Part shown: positions 1 through 11,700 of the stretch, one piece after another | Numbering within the stretch: position 1 is the stretch's first letter | Layout of the letters: every line of letters starts with the position of its first letter | Origin: Spongospora subterranea | Taxonomy: Eukaryota; Endomyxa; Phytomyxea; Plasmodiophorida; Plasmodiophoridae | Direction of reading: 5' to 3' | Assembly: GCA_900404475.1 (NCBI GenBank) | Contig: OUQQ01000496.1 | Location: 1 to 15,736, forward strand | DNA length: 15,736 nucleotides | The notes under the pieces: generated by a model | Database searches by the model: none | What the model saw: only the letters and a program-made list of their open reading frames with translations | What the model was told of the DNA's origin: nothing | Position numbers and translations under genes: made by a program

Positions 1-198
1 TGCACGCTGCTGGCATCACCTGGAACACGGAATACCGCTCCACCATGGGTAAACCCATTGGTTCTGAATTGTTCAAATTCCGACATATGCGACGAGGTAC
101 CTGATCAAATTCAAGACGACACGGAGTCCGTAGGATTGCGAAATGTCCGCGATGCTGTGCTTGGGTACAGACGAGATATTGTGTTGAATTTCTTCTAA
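1..198 (+). CDS. 3' end of an unidentified gene (partial, runs off the left edge)
   Basis: Frame 1 is open from the first base to a TAA at 196-198, giving 65 codons. I do not recognise the product. The last ~30 residues (DDTESVGLRNVRDAVLGY followed by a short basic and aromatic end) look protein-like. No start lies in the window, so this could be the last exon of an upstream gene, or part of it could be intron. The stop is followed one base later by the 39-bp repeat and then, 52 bp on, by the next gene's ATG. The two genes are therefore very tightly packed or share a transcript. The call rests on an open frame only. Confidence 0.4.
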   Translation, partial: CTLLASPGTRNTAPPWVNPLVLNCSNSDICDEVPDQIQDDTESVGLRNVRDAVLGYRRDIVLNFF

Positions 199-199
199 A

Positions 200-238
200 C
201 GGCAAATTTTGTGTTTAAATTGATTAAAAAACCGAGTA
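200..238 (+). repeat. 39-bp repeat, left copy (inverted partner at 15691-15729)
   Basis: This AT-rich stretch begins CGGCAAATTTTG and ends AAAAAACCGAGTA. It matches the reverse complement of 15691-15729 exactly over 39 bases. Just outside both copies the sequence CTAAA also matches after a 2-base indel. The left copy lies between the TAA at 196-198 and the ATG at 251, so it forms most of that spacer or 5' UTR. It could be a dispersed repeat, a mobile-element end or a conserved UTR element; two copies cannot decide this. Confidence 0.85.
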
Positions 239-250
239 CGTAGTATCGCG

Positions 251-1027
251 ATGTCGTCTGTAGAAGATGAGAAGACCGAAATTGATGAGGTCAAGAATAG
301 GCTGATCACAGCGGAGGCTGATCTGGCTCAGGCAAAGGGTGCGAACAAAGATGATTTGATTGCGGTATATGCATCCATTGTATCGGCGTATGCACAGCGG
401 TTCGCGGCCCTCACGGCGCTGCTTCCAAAACCAGGTAAAAATCATCCATTATTTTTCATACTTTATGTTTATATAGATATATTTTGCTATAGCCGCGAGG
501 ACTTGTTTATATTGATCATGTTGGCAGTTTCTATTCACCACAATTTAATGATCGCAATTATATCTTTGGCCGTTTCAAACATCCGGGTTTGATATTGCTG
601 CATTCTGCCGAAAATTTTTTGGCGATATTCAACAACCTCACTACGCTCATGGCCGTCGATGTAAAGACCTTTTCCTTGAACCACTCTATGATATTGAAGA
701 ACGTGCAACCAGCGATGGGCAGTGCGTTGCGAAATCTTAGCAGATGAGTTCTCTACAGTCTGGTGTAAGGAGGGAGGCATCTGGAAACCAACTGGAAGGA
801 TTAAAAAGATTGTGATTGGCTGGAACAAATTCAATTCCATCAAAGAAATCGAGTATGGAAATTTGCCTAATCAGTTTTTTGATACCTTATCGCGTAACCG
901 CCGCATCATTGTTGCTTTCAAGCAATCTACAAATCTTCTTGAACTCTGCTCAAGAAGCAACATTAGCAACGCCCAACACGTCCGCAGATTAGATCAATGG
1001 AGAAGACAAGCTATACAGGCACTGTAA
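251..1027 (+). CDS. Small two-exon gene, unknown function, helical N-terminus
   Basis: Exon 1 (251-434) starts at an ATG and encodes ~61 residues rich in E, K, A and L (EIDEVKNRLITAEADLAQAK), typical of an amphipathic or coiled-coil helix. It ends at a GTAAAA donor in phase 1. Exon 2 (759-1027) follows a CTCTACAG acceptor, restores the frame and ends at TAA, for a 150-residue product. The second half contains GGIWKPTGRIKK and a basic, Q-rich end (RRLDQWRRQAIQAL). I recognise no domain. The intron would be 324 bp, far longer than others here, because it holds an antisense transposase remnant. The exon pairing rests on phase and splice sites only; exon 2 could belong elsewhere or be non-coding. 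Confidence 0.45.
535..758 (-). pseudogene. Transposase relic (DDE-type, 'DGHER' motif), antisense
   Basis: The minus strand carries ISQRTAHRWLHVLQY followed by KGLYIDGHERSEVVEYRQ (DGHER at about 643-660) and then GRMQQYQTRM. From memory, this order (RTA.RWL, then Y.DGHER.DVV.YR, then R.....ERR) matches a DDE-superfamily transposase that is abundant in fungal genomes. Only about 60-70 residues survive. The frame ends at a stop at 535 soon after, and I find no DDE catalytic core or terminal repeats nearby, so this is a fragment rather than an active element. The open frame extends upstream to 843 but overlaps the proposed exon 2 of the + strand gene. The remnant lies almost entirely inside that gene's intron. 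Confidence 0.6.
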
Positions 1028-1501
1028 TCTCGACTGATTGACATATCACATTTATCTGCCTGTGTGATAATGTAACCGCAGACAGATTACCCGTCGTGAA
1101 ACAAATATCCATTTGCACTACAAAGTGTGACTGAAGACCGTTGACCGCAACAAATGCCATAAAAATCACGTCGAACCGGGACGATAATAACGTAACGATA
1201 CGTTGCATCGTCTCGCGGGACTGACGACACTTGGACTGCTGTATTCAAAACACATATGATAACACAGTGATCAAAGATGAATTCAAGTAGCATAATACAT
1301 GACCTAACCAATAACCGTTGAAACACTGTCAATGCATGCTCAGAGTGGTGGAAGACTTGTTTGATGAATCGTAAATCCTGTGGTACAGAGAAGAATAGAT
1401 CTGAAACGACGGTGATTTATGTGTAAAGCCGCAGACTTCAAAAATACCTGTAATGCGTCGAATGGAAAACACGTCCTCGAACTAGCATACCCGATCGCAT
1501 C
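1028..1501. other. Intergenic region upstream of SKI3
   Basis: This 474-bp stretch has no open frame with protein-like composition on either strand; the minus-strand frames here read as chance frames. I see no tRNA-like arm, tandem repeat or clear TATA box. It presumably contains the SKI3 promoter and 5' UTR and the 3' UTR of the preceding gene. Confidence 0.5.
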
Positions 1502-4500
1502 ATGGCAAGGTCGCTGGCAGCCTTGATAAAAGACGCTAAGCGTGCGCTTGACTCCAATGATGCCGCAAGGGCCTTGCAGATCTGCAACACTGCGATAATG
1601 ACCGCTGGCGGAGGCAACGATAGTCGTTTGTTATTAGTCGCATCTACTGCTTTTCTTGCTGTGGATCCACCGAAGTCAGCAAAACACACATATTTGTTTA
1701 TTTATATTTGAATTTGGCTTTCTTCAATATCTCAATTGAGTTAGATTTTGTATACCAGGTCTTCATTTTCTCAATGTTATTTATCTAGGCCACAAGAAGC
1801 TGTCGATGCTCTAAACAAAGCTTGTCAATTACAGCCAGATTCCATTCCTTGTTGGGGTACCATACGCAAACTTCTGTTGAATTACCCAAATGTCAATTCC
1901 GAAATCGACATCGTATTTGCTCTTCACAAATTGTTGGCCTTGCATCTAAACGATCGGGCAACAACGGTCCGCCTAAAGGAAGAATTGATCGAACTGTTAC
2001 AAAATGGCGACATAGCGGCCAAAACTGAATGCTATTACCTGTGTCTGGAATTGAACCCCAGGACATCGGAAGAACTAATTCGACTTGCAAGATTGCAAAA
2101 GGACATTGATGTTGATGTACTGACACGAATGGACAACTACATAGCCTTGTTAAGATCCAATGTTTTACCTCTGGAATTTGTTCCAGATTTCTTGCAAATC
2201 GTATGGACCGAGTCGTTGAAAGCTTCCAGAGAATTTGAATTTGGCGATTTCATCAAAAATCTTAGGAAACTTCGTAACTTGTTTCCAAACAATATTCCAA
2301 TTTTTCACTCCATTGCTGCATTAGAGATGATTTGCCACCGAGTGTTTCCCGCTCATAAGCCTAACCGTCTTCTGTATTTAGAATCTTGTCGAGCCGTTTT
2401 TCAGAATCCTTCTCAAGAGTTGTCTTGGTCGCCATTAGGGTTTTGTATGATGAGTGCGGTTAGTTTTCCGTTAGAAGATACAAGTCGTGCAAGACTCGCT
2501 TTGGAACTCCTAACTGGTATAATAGATTCTGCAGTATTCCCTGATCAGGCAGAATTCGTTACAAAAATTCTTTTCGTCGAAGCTTTGGATTTGGCAATCA
2601 CTTTACAAACGGAATTTAGGCCTTTGAATCCTATTTTGCTCAAAAGCCGCATCCAAATTGCAGCGCGATTGCTCAATTCCCTACTTGGAGATACAAATCC
2701 CTTGCTTTCATGGGGAAACGTTATCAAAGTAAACTTGAAAACCAGCATCGCGGTGTCACGACCGCTGGATAAGGCAAGAGCGATACTAGAAACGTCGTGC
2801 GGCTTGGACGCTCGTGCTCCTTCAATTACGAGGTGCTACCGTTTATTTGCTCAAATTCTAGCCGACGCTTCCGAGTTTGAAGAGTCCAGGGGAGTAATCA
2901 ACAAGTATTGTCTAAGGGCAGGCATTACGCCGTCATGGGCGCTATCACTAAGCGGTTGGGCCAAGTTTCAAATGGATATGCATGGTGAGTATGTGGATGG
3001 CACTCTTCCGAAGTACGTCAGCGATGCAGTCTCCTTAGTCGAAAAGTATCCAAAAAGCTCGCTGTTTGCGTTGAGACTGGGTTCAATGTATCTTTCAAGG
3101 GGACGGCGATTTCGAGAGGAAATTAAGTTGGCACTGCAGTGGTTAATGGCTTCGGCGAAACTGGACCCACAAGACAGCGAATCGTGGGCGGTAATTCAAG
3201 ATATATATCACACATTCGTTTCTGACCTTTGGGTTTAGGGTCTTGGGCTGTTTTATCGCGATCATAAGCACGATGAAGGTCGCGCGTTGAAATGTTTTAG
3301 AAAATCTTTGGAATTGAATCCTGCCAACATTGTTTCTGGACCTGCACTTTGTGAACTATTACCGCCTTCTCAAGAATCCATTTTCGTCTGTCAAAACGCA
3401 ATTGGAGCCGGGTTGCTTTCTTTCAGTTGGGCGTGGCATGTGCTATTACGCATACATCTTGCCCGGAAAGAATGGCTAGAGTGTGTCGCAGCTTTGCAAA
3501 TGTTACTGAAGGGCAATCTCACAGATCAAGGCCTTTGGTATAAACTCGGATTCGTCTACCGCCAAATGGGGAAATTCAACTCTAGCGCTCGGGCATATTC
3601 GCAAGGTATTTCCCTTTCGCCCGACGATGTTCGTATGCGGTATGCGCTCGCCGAGGTATATCTTTGTCTACAGCAACCAGTTCAGGCATTAAGTCATCTA
3701 GAAGAGTCGCTGGCATTGCTGGTATTGAGGTCTCCTACATATTCCGCGGTTGCCTCGCTATTGCGTCGAGCCAGATTTGAAGTTGCATGTCAATTACTGG
3801 AATCTGGCGCATTTGTCGCTGGACGCGAATACCTGCAGGCAGCATTGCTACAGCAAGTTCCTCACGGCAACATCTATGCTAACTGTAAGCTAACTGGAGA
3901 TATACATACGAAGCTCTTGGATGCGAAGTCTGCAAGCTGTGCCTATGCCAAGGCGCTGTTTATTTCCCCATATATGGCAGAAGCGTGGTACGATTTTGGT
4001 GCCTCCTTACGCAACGTCCCTGGTAAAAGAAAATCAGCAATCAAGTGTTTTCAGTCGAGCATTGCTATTCAGCCTTCGTTTTCCCAAGCGTGGATCGCTC
4101 TCGCATTGTGTTTATCGCACAGACAGGTCCGCCTCCGTCGGCACTGTCTTTCTCAAGCTCTTTCTGTATCGGGACATCAAAATGCAGCAGCCTGGACGGC
4201 GTTTGGCGCTTTGGCGTTATCGTACGGGGACTATGAATGCACAAGGTTTTCCTTAAGTAACGCTCAGCGCAATGATCCTCTGGACCATAATTTATGGTCA
4301 GCAGAAGGGTTGCTGCTAATGTTCTCTGGCTCTGGAAATCCTGTGTCTATCGCTGATGCTTTTGAGCGCTCAGTGGAAATTCACCCTACAGCATGCAATA
4401 GGATTGGATTCGGAGAATCTTGTTTAATTGTCGGTGGTTCTCGTCTCAGGCAATCTGTATATTGGCTTTCCAAAGCTTGCGAGCAAAATCCGTCTGAATT

Positions 4501-5941
4501 GGCATTATTTAACAGTCTTGGCGTTGCTTATGGATTGTCGGGAATGTCTGATGCTGCTATTGAAGCGTTTCGGTACTGCCAAGAATTGCCATCTGCTGGT
4601 ATTGCCAGTAATGTCAGCTCTATTGTCCAATGGAATTGTAGCCGATTTTTGGGACCGTCTAATCAACGCACGAGGTTCATTGGTTCAGTCAAGTTCGATA
4701 CCTATTCCTTCGATGTCATTCGTGGAATGATTTGGTCTGTGGATCCAGTACATTATCCCGAGCTGATCCTGGTTTTGGAGACGCTGCATCAAGCTACAAA
4801 CAATCTCACAAAGGAGGAGTCAATTGACCTGATCTTGGATTTGGCACGTTTATATTCACTATCAAACGATTTTTCAAAAGCAGCCGATGTTATCGGTAAC
4901 GCTTTTGAAATTCCATCAGTATCTCAGCAGGAAATAACAGTTGCTCTATCACTTCTATCCCACGATGTTTCCAGGCCAACTGATTTTGTTTGTCTTGAGC
5001 CAATTCCTTCGGTCCTTGTCGGTTTAGCATATTCCCATCTTGAACAAAATAGAATTCCGCAAGCGATCTGTCATGCAGTTCGCGCTGTTCACGTTGCTCC
5101 TTCTCTGTCTAGTTCGCTTGTTCTTCTGGGCCGATTATTATTAGTTGGCAGATTCGATATGTTCTGCAATTGGGTTGTAGACTTTTCGCTTGACGGTATC
5201 GACAACTGTTCGGTCTACGAATGGCTTCGTTTAAAAGCAGTCGCCAAGCAATGCCTCGGAGACCCCTCTGGATACAAGCGCATATCTTCCCGTATGATTC
5301 ATCGTATACCGCAGTGTCTATCAGGTTGGCAGGAGTTGTCGTTGAGTTGCTCAGACATGATGCAATTTGCGAGTGGCTCTTTTGAGCGCCATCGTCACTC
5401 TCTCGTTTTGAATGATTTATGCTCCGTTGTTGATATGGAGAATGCACAACCCCTTATCTTGGAATCAAACGTACAAAGTGACGCCGAGTCCGCAATCGTT
5501 TCATCGGTTCGCCAATACTTTGCCAAAAAGTTCAATGTCGCGGCGAAGATTTGTGAAGAATCCTTAGCATGTGGATCGCAGATGTCGCTCATCAATGGAA
5601 TAATACTGCGTCGGAGTCGTAAGCTTGTTAAAGCCAAAGAGGCACTCGAATGCGCTTCGCGCGAAGAAACAACGTTTACACGGTTGGTTTGCAATTATAA
5701 TCTGGGATTGATTGAAGCTCAAAATGGGAATTGGGCGGAGTCCCTTTCTTTTTTTGAAGCTGTCAATCAGGATTTACCTTTGGTAGCCCAGAGTAGATAC
5801 CAGGCAAGCGTGGCATGTTCAAATCAAGGTTTAGAATTGATGGAGCGACGATACCTACAACGTGCGGTTTTTCTGCGTCCTGAATCCTCTCTATATTGGC
5901 AGACTATTAACACGCGGCTTCTTCAAAATCCAGTAGGATGA
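1502..5941 (+). CDS. SKI3: Superkiller protein 3 (SKI3/TTC37), TPR scaffold of the Ski complex
   Basis: Three exons join in phase: 1502-1674, 1789-3190 and 3239-5941, with introns of 114 and 48 bp. The product is 1425 residues, close to yeast Ski3 (~1430) and human TTC37/SKIC3 (~1560). It is built from tetratricopeptide repeats throughout. The N-terminus (LAALIKDAKRALDSNDAARA) and the first TPRs match the start of SKI3 orthologues. Clear units include ESWAGLGLFYRDHKHDEGRA at the second junction, LWYKLGFVYRQMGKFNSSAR and AWYDFGASLRN. In the known complex, SKI3 scaffolds the SKI2 helicase and two SKI8 propellers and feeds mRNA to the cytoplasmic exosome for 3'-5' decay. The ATG at 1502 is chosen because it directly precedes the conserved N-terminal helix. 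Both splice junctions restore TPR sequence without a gap (DPPK/PQEAVDAL, ESWA/GLGLFYRD). No break is seen. Confidence 0.9.
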
Positions 5942-5980
5942 TTGGGGCTGTATTAATACATATATCTATATACGTCTCCA
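5942..5980. terminator. Shared convergent 3' region of SKI3 and the ZNF511-like gene
   Basis: Only 39 bp separate the two facing stop codons. The spacer is AT-rich (TATTAATACATATATCTATA), nearly palindromic in places, and has TATATA-type elements that could serve as fungal-style polyadenylation efficiency signals on both strands. There is no AATAAA. The 3' UTRs of the two mRNAs very probably overlap. The role is inferred from position and composition. Confidence 0.4.
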
Positions 5981-6711
5981 TCATCTTTTCTGTCGTCGCC
6001 CAAAAGAGAACCCATTTCGGATCGGGTTCTTGACTATTGGCACATCAAATTCCATCGCCAACGTGTCATGCTTGTTCATCTTCGAACTCATTCCGGTTTT
6101 CCTAACGTCATCAAAACAAAAAGCTCGGTGCCAACCATGCAGGTTGATCATGTGTAAACGACGTCCCCGGGCAGTATTAAACTTTCGATGACATGTTTGG
6201 TCGAGGCAGTTATACTTGACATGAACATTGAATTTCTAAGACTTGAAAAACAAAGGAGGTTACCATGCGTTGCTGATTTGCTAAAACAGCGAAATAAGCA
6301 TCATGTCGCTCTTGAAAATGGCAGTCTAACCAATGTCTGGATTGCAAAACAATCTTACAGACACTACAGATATGAATATGCTCATTGACTATATGTTCCT
6401 TCAAACACGACAACGTCGAGAATGATTGACCGCAGGTGCGTCGACCGCAGAGATATGGATGCGTTGAGTTCACAATATTTTCAACCTTTGCAACCAAAAA
6501 CAGAGCCGATTACCATATTGACAGTTGTATTTATGAATCAACTAACCTGTTTCAACCCCTCTGATACAGCCAGACCATTGAACCATGACCCCAGGTACAC
6601 AGCTCGTGATGCATTTCCTAGATCGAAGAAAGGATCATCAGAATGTCGGGGCCTCTTAATCCCGTGATCCAAAATCGTCATCATCCGAATATCCAATGCC
6701 ACTGCCACCAT
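5981..6711 (-). CDS. ZNF511: ZNF511-like C2H2 zinc-finger protein
   Basis: Three exons on the minus strand: 6711-6547, 6485-6264 and 6214-5981, with introns of 61 and 49 bp, both phase 0, giving 206 residues. There are three C2H2 fingers: C68-X4-C73-X12-H86-X4-H91, C95-X2-C98-X12-H111-X4-H116, and C132-X4-C137-X12-H150-X4-H155. The linker HDAYFAVLANQQRMYNC between fingers two and three matches the ZNF511 family (WHDSLF..LAE.Q.MY.C). So does the basic end with SFGRRQKR. This linker also fixes the second splice site: the closer AG would give a 28-bp intron and insert seven residues. The start is uncertain; in-frame ATGs also occur at 6780 and 6684. 6711 is chosen because residues upstream look non-coding and KRPR follows soon after. 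The family is probably nuclear, and its role is poorly known. Confidence 0.8.
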
Positions 6712-7004
6712 TAGGGACGGTCGGTCGCAACCCGCATCAACCGTACATGAAACAGATGTACAAGTCGCCGACTGTATCATAACCTCACGTGTGACATGAT
6801 CATGCCGTTGGACCCCCACTTAACGTTAATCCACTACACCGAATAGCGGTATCATGATAGTTATAGAATCACATTATTTAGTCAAGAGACGAATTTAGGG
6901 TAGTAATTGATCTAATCTCATTGCAGGCGGGCTTTCATCAAAAACCTAGTGCCGGAAGGGCGCGGACCCGAGACCTATTTTGGACTCTCTCTCCTGCTCG
7001 TTCG
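6712..7004. promoter_or_regulatory. Divergent intergenic region between the ZNF511-like gene and TDH
   Basis: The two genes are head to head, 293 bp apart by the chosen starts, so this stretch should hold both promoters and 5' UTRs. No clear TATA box is seen. Near the TDH side, CTAATCTCATTGCAG (ending 6925) looks like a branch site plus acceptor. A possible upstream ATG at 6854 with a donor at 6860 would splice in frame to TDH and add about 28 residues at its N-terminus. Confidence 0.4.
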
Positions 7005-8452
<1,448 letters not shown>

Positions 8453-8763
8453 TCTATTAATTGAGCATTCAACATAAATGTCTTTTTACCCTTTTTGTTG
8501 AGTGCCGTCTTAATCTGGTACGCTGATCGATTCATAGTCGCCAAAGTTCATCAGATACTTTAGAATGCCTTCAAAAAGCTCGTTGACTCTTCCGCCTTTG
8601 TTGATGGATCGCATTCAATATGGGCATACAGAACGTGATAAACTACTGGACTCGGTAATATTGATCATCATCTATAGAGACACCACTGAAGTTGCCAAAG
8701 TTAATCGCGATTCTGTGATAGCATCCGCGGCCAATTACTCACCTGATAACTGAACGCGGCGAC
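8453..8763 (+). other. Intergenic region with a possible extra first exon of the EF-hand/WD40 gene
   Basis: An ATG at 8565 opens 30 protein-like codons (SLTLPPLLMDRIQYGHTERD) up to a GTAATA donor at 8655. Two introns (8655-8700 and 8715-8778) around a 14-bp exon would join it in frame to PELHQEWKQFK of the next gene, giving the junction LLDSLIAILPELHQEW. Phases agree, but a 14-bp exon is weak evidence. The rest of the region shows nothing recognisable and presumably holds a promoter. Confidence 0.35.
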
Positions 8764-11700
8764 ATGATGATGACGCCTAGACCCGAACTACATCAGGAAT
8801 GGAAACAGTTCAAAGCTTCCAGGGAATTACGGCAACGAATGCGGAGGAAAGTTGAGGAAGATGGTGCAGTCCAGAAGCCATCTGGCGAAGACGATTGTAG
8901 CACGATGAATTTTACCGAGATCGGTGAACGGATTGCCGCTCGTATGAAGAAACAAGGCGTTGTATTCAAATCCCAGCTCGACATTACGTACTCTATAGAG
9001 GCGCTTGAACGAGTCTGGCTGAAAATGGACGGTATCTACAAGTCGATATCTGAGTTGATAATGCCCGAAATGTGAATGTTCAACAGAGGGTATTGAGGAA
9101 GGCGATTTCGTCCGTCTACTGTCGTCAGTTTTATCAACTGATCCGCGTCGTCTCTCAACTTTATTTCAAAAAATGGTATGAGGTTCTTTAAGCGGTGCGA
9201 TTGGTAATGATGAATAACGGGATGGGTAGGACGCCAATGCTGATGGATCCATCGAGTGGGATGAGGTATGGACTCGGGTGATATTACAGATGGGTCCCGA
9301 TAATCGATTCATGATCAGTTCATCTCCTACCTGTTGAAGGAGGCAACACACAACTGGGATCGAGCATGCGAGGAAGGGCGAACCTATCTGAAGCAGGCGG
9401 CCGAATCGCACGAGACGATGCCATCAATACGATCAATGGTTGTTATGCCGTCTACCAACCATGGATCGAAATACGCCGCATTATGGTCAGGAAAACCCAT
9501 CAACCGGTTGCGACCCGTCCTCCCTCAATCACTTCCCATTCCTTAGCGATGATCGGACGGTTCACATATTCGATTCCCAGACCATGTCGGTGGAGTGTCA
9601 AGTCCCTCTGAAAGAGGCTCGCTATGTGGTGTTGTCCCAGTTCCAACAGACCGCCGATGTTCACAATGCTCATGTTGCCGCCTGTGAACGGACCATTCGA
9701 CACCGGGAACAGTTCCAGACCAAAGCTAGGCTGAAATCCTACCGCGAACGGGCCATATCAAGTCGCCGAATGAAGAACGTCGACATGGTCTACGAATCGA
9801 TGACAGCGTCGACGGTGGTTGGGAATAAGTTCAATACGCGCGAGACAGTCCCGGTTCCATCAGCAATAGCCTATCACCCATCGACATCTCAACTGGTCGT
9901 GGCGTCCTCGGATAAGTCCATCACCTTCTTCTCGTCGTCGTTCGATCGTCGGCACAAGCTGCAGTTCCATCTGGACGGTGGGTTCTATCTCCCCAGCCCA
10001 CCATCATGTCTGGATGTGGTCACGGTCCACGATGACGAGATGATCTTCGTTGGCGATAGTCACGGCGGGATCACCGTTTTCTCTGGATCGGGGACGCCAT
10101 CGACGTATAAATATTGTCGTAGTGCTAATGTGCATAACCGAGAATGTGTCAGAAAGGTTGGATGGGAAACGCCCTTAAACAAGTTGCTAGCGATCGCCTG
10201 ACTTTTCTGTTGAAGATCATGCTGATGCCAAATATTGGTGTGGCCAGTGCCGGTATGGACGCCGAGATCGTCATGACCGATATCGAGCGATGGGAGGTGG
10301 TTAGGCGCATGAAGGGTCACGATCGTGGAATATATGGTCTGGCACAGTGTCCGGCCAACCGTCTTCTGGTGTCGGTGGGATATGACGCCAAGATCCTGTT
10401 GTGGGATCCCTATATATCAACATCAACTGGAACTATTCATGGTCATAGGATCGATTGCTGTTTAGAAATCGCGTTGTTGATCGTGTTACGACCAGGACAC
10501 CACTCGGGCGTTGTCGACGTGGTTATGAACGAACGCCATAATCAGATGATCACCGCCACGACGGACCGGAAGATCAACGTGTACGACATTAGAATGTGGC
10601 AATGCATTCAGACACTGATGGTGACGACAAATAACAAGACCCAATCCGATGACGATATTTCAGGTATGAAATCTACAAATTCGAGTTGACGAGCCGTGTC
10701 GCCGACCAATATTGTTCAGCAATGATTTACGATCCTTACACCGAACAATTGGTTAGCGCTGGAACCGGAATACAGACGTGGCAAGTGGTGTCCGACCAAG
10801 GAGAATCGGTTCATAACGTCAGCCAACATCCACGAGCTCATCATTCCCTGGTCGTGGCCATCATGTATTCGACCGTGTTCCGGCAGGTTATCAGCGTTAG
10901 CGTTGACGAGCGCGTCTGCCTCTGGGATATCTTCACGGGGGTGCGATCCTTCGACTTCATCGCCACACACAATGCACCAATTACAGCTGCCTGTCTAGAT
11001 CATCGTGGCAAACGCCTGCTAACGGCGGCTCAGAATGGGACCGTCAAGATCTGGAACTTCAACAATGGCGCCATGATGCACGAGTACAGTAAACGAAAAC
11101 GCGAAATATCCACGATCGTATATCTGCCAAAGGCGCTATTCTCAACTGTTGGGATCGTGGCCGGAGAGGGAATTGTCAGGTAGATGAATCAAGAGCCCCT
11201 AACCCCGTTCATAGGCCTAATCTGTACTTGGCGATAATTAGATGGGCCGATCCCGGTGCACAAACCAATACCACCGTATTCTCTCGCGATGATCACGCCG
11301 CGGATGCGTTGTGCCTGACCTATATCGACGACCTGTTCGTGTCGGGCTCGCGAGACGGCGAGATCATCATCTGCTATGCGGGAAGTGCCATTATCAAGAA
11401 GCGGGTCCGCTTGCCCACCAATACCGATAAGGTTGGGGAATTGCACTGCACTCTGATTCCCCTTCAGGGTTGACCAGTCAATATCCATAGGTTCCTGGGG
11501 CGACTAAAATCAAGTTCGTGACGGTTAATGGTGTCGCGTTTGGGTTTATCGGAACTGATGACGGATCATTACATATCATCGAAACTCGTACATGGAATAT
11601 CTTAGCATCACAGTTCAAGGTTTCCAGAGATATCAACTTGCTGTTCCCGTTTGAGCGAATTGTGTCAGGTTATGAGCGAGGCGATCGTGGGTATGGAGTC

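Noticed and set aside
1141..1200. A tRNA T-arm-like TCGAAC near 1170
   Set aside because: The flanking bases do not pair as a T-stem and no anticodon or acceptor stem can be placed around it.
1087..1332. Minus-strand frames in the gap before SKI3 as possible small genes
   Set aside because: Overlapping frames of ~65-80 codons have unlike compositions and no motif or splice context; nothing favours one as real.
5109..5694. Two ~100-codon minus-strand frames inside SKI3
   Set aside because: The + strand here is continuous TPR coding sequence in a 901-codon exon; the antisense frames show no family features.
6215..6263. A 28-bp intron ending at the first AG (CTTAG) in the zinc-finger gene
   Set aside because: Using the next AG gives a 49-bp intron and restores the family linker QQRMYNC, while the short version inserts seven unmatched residues.
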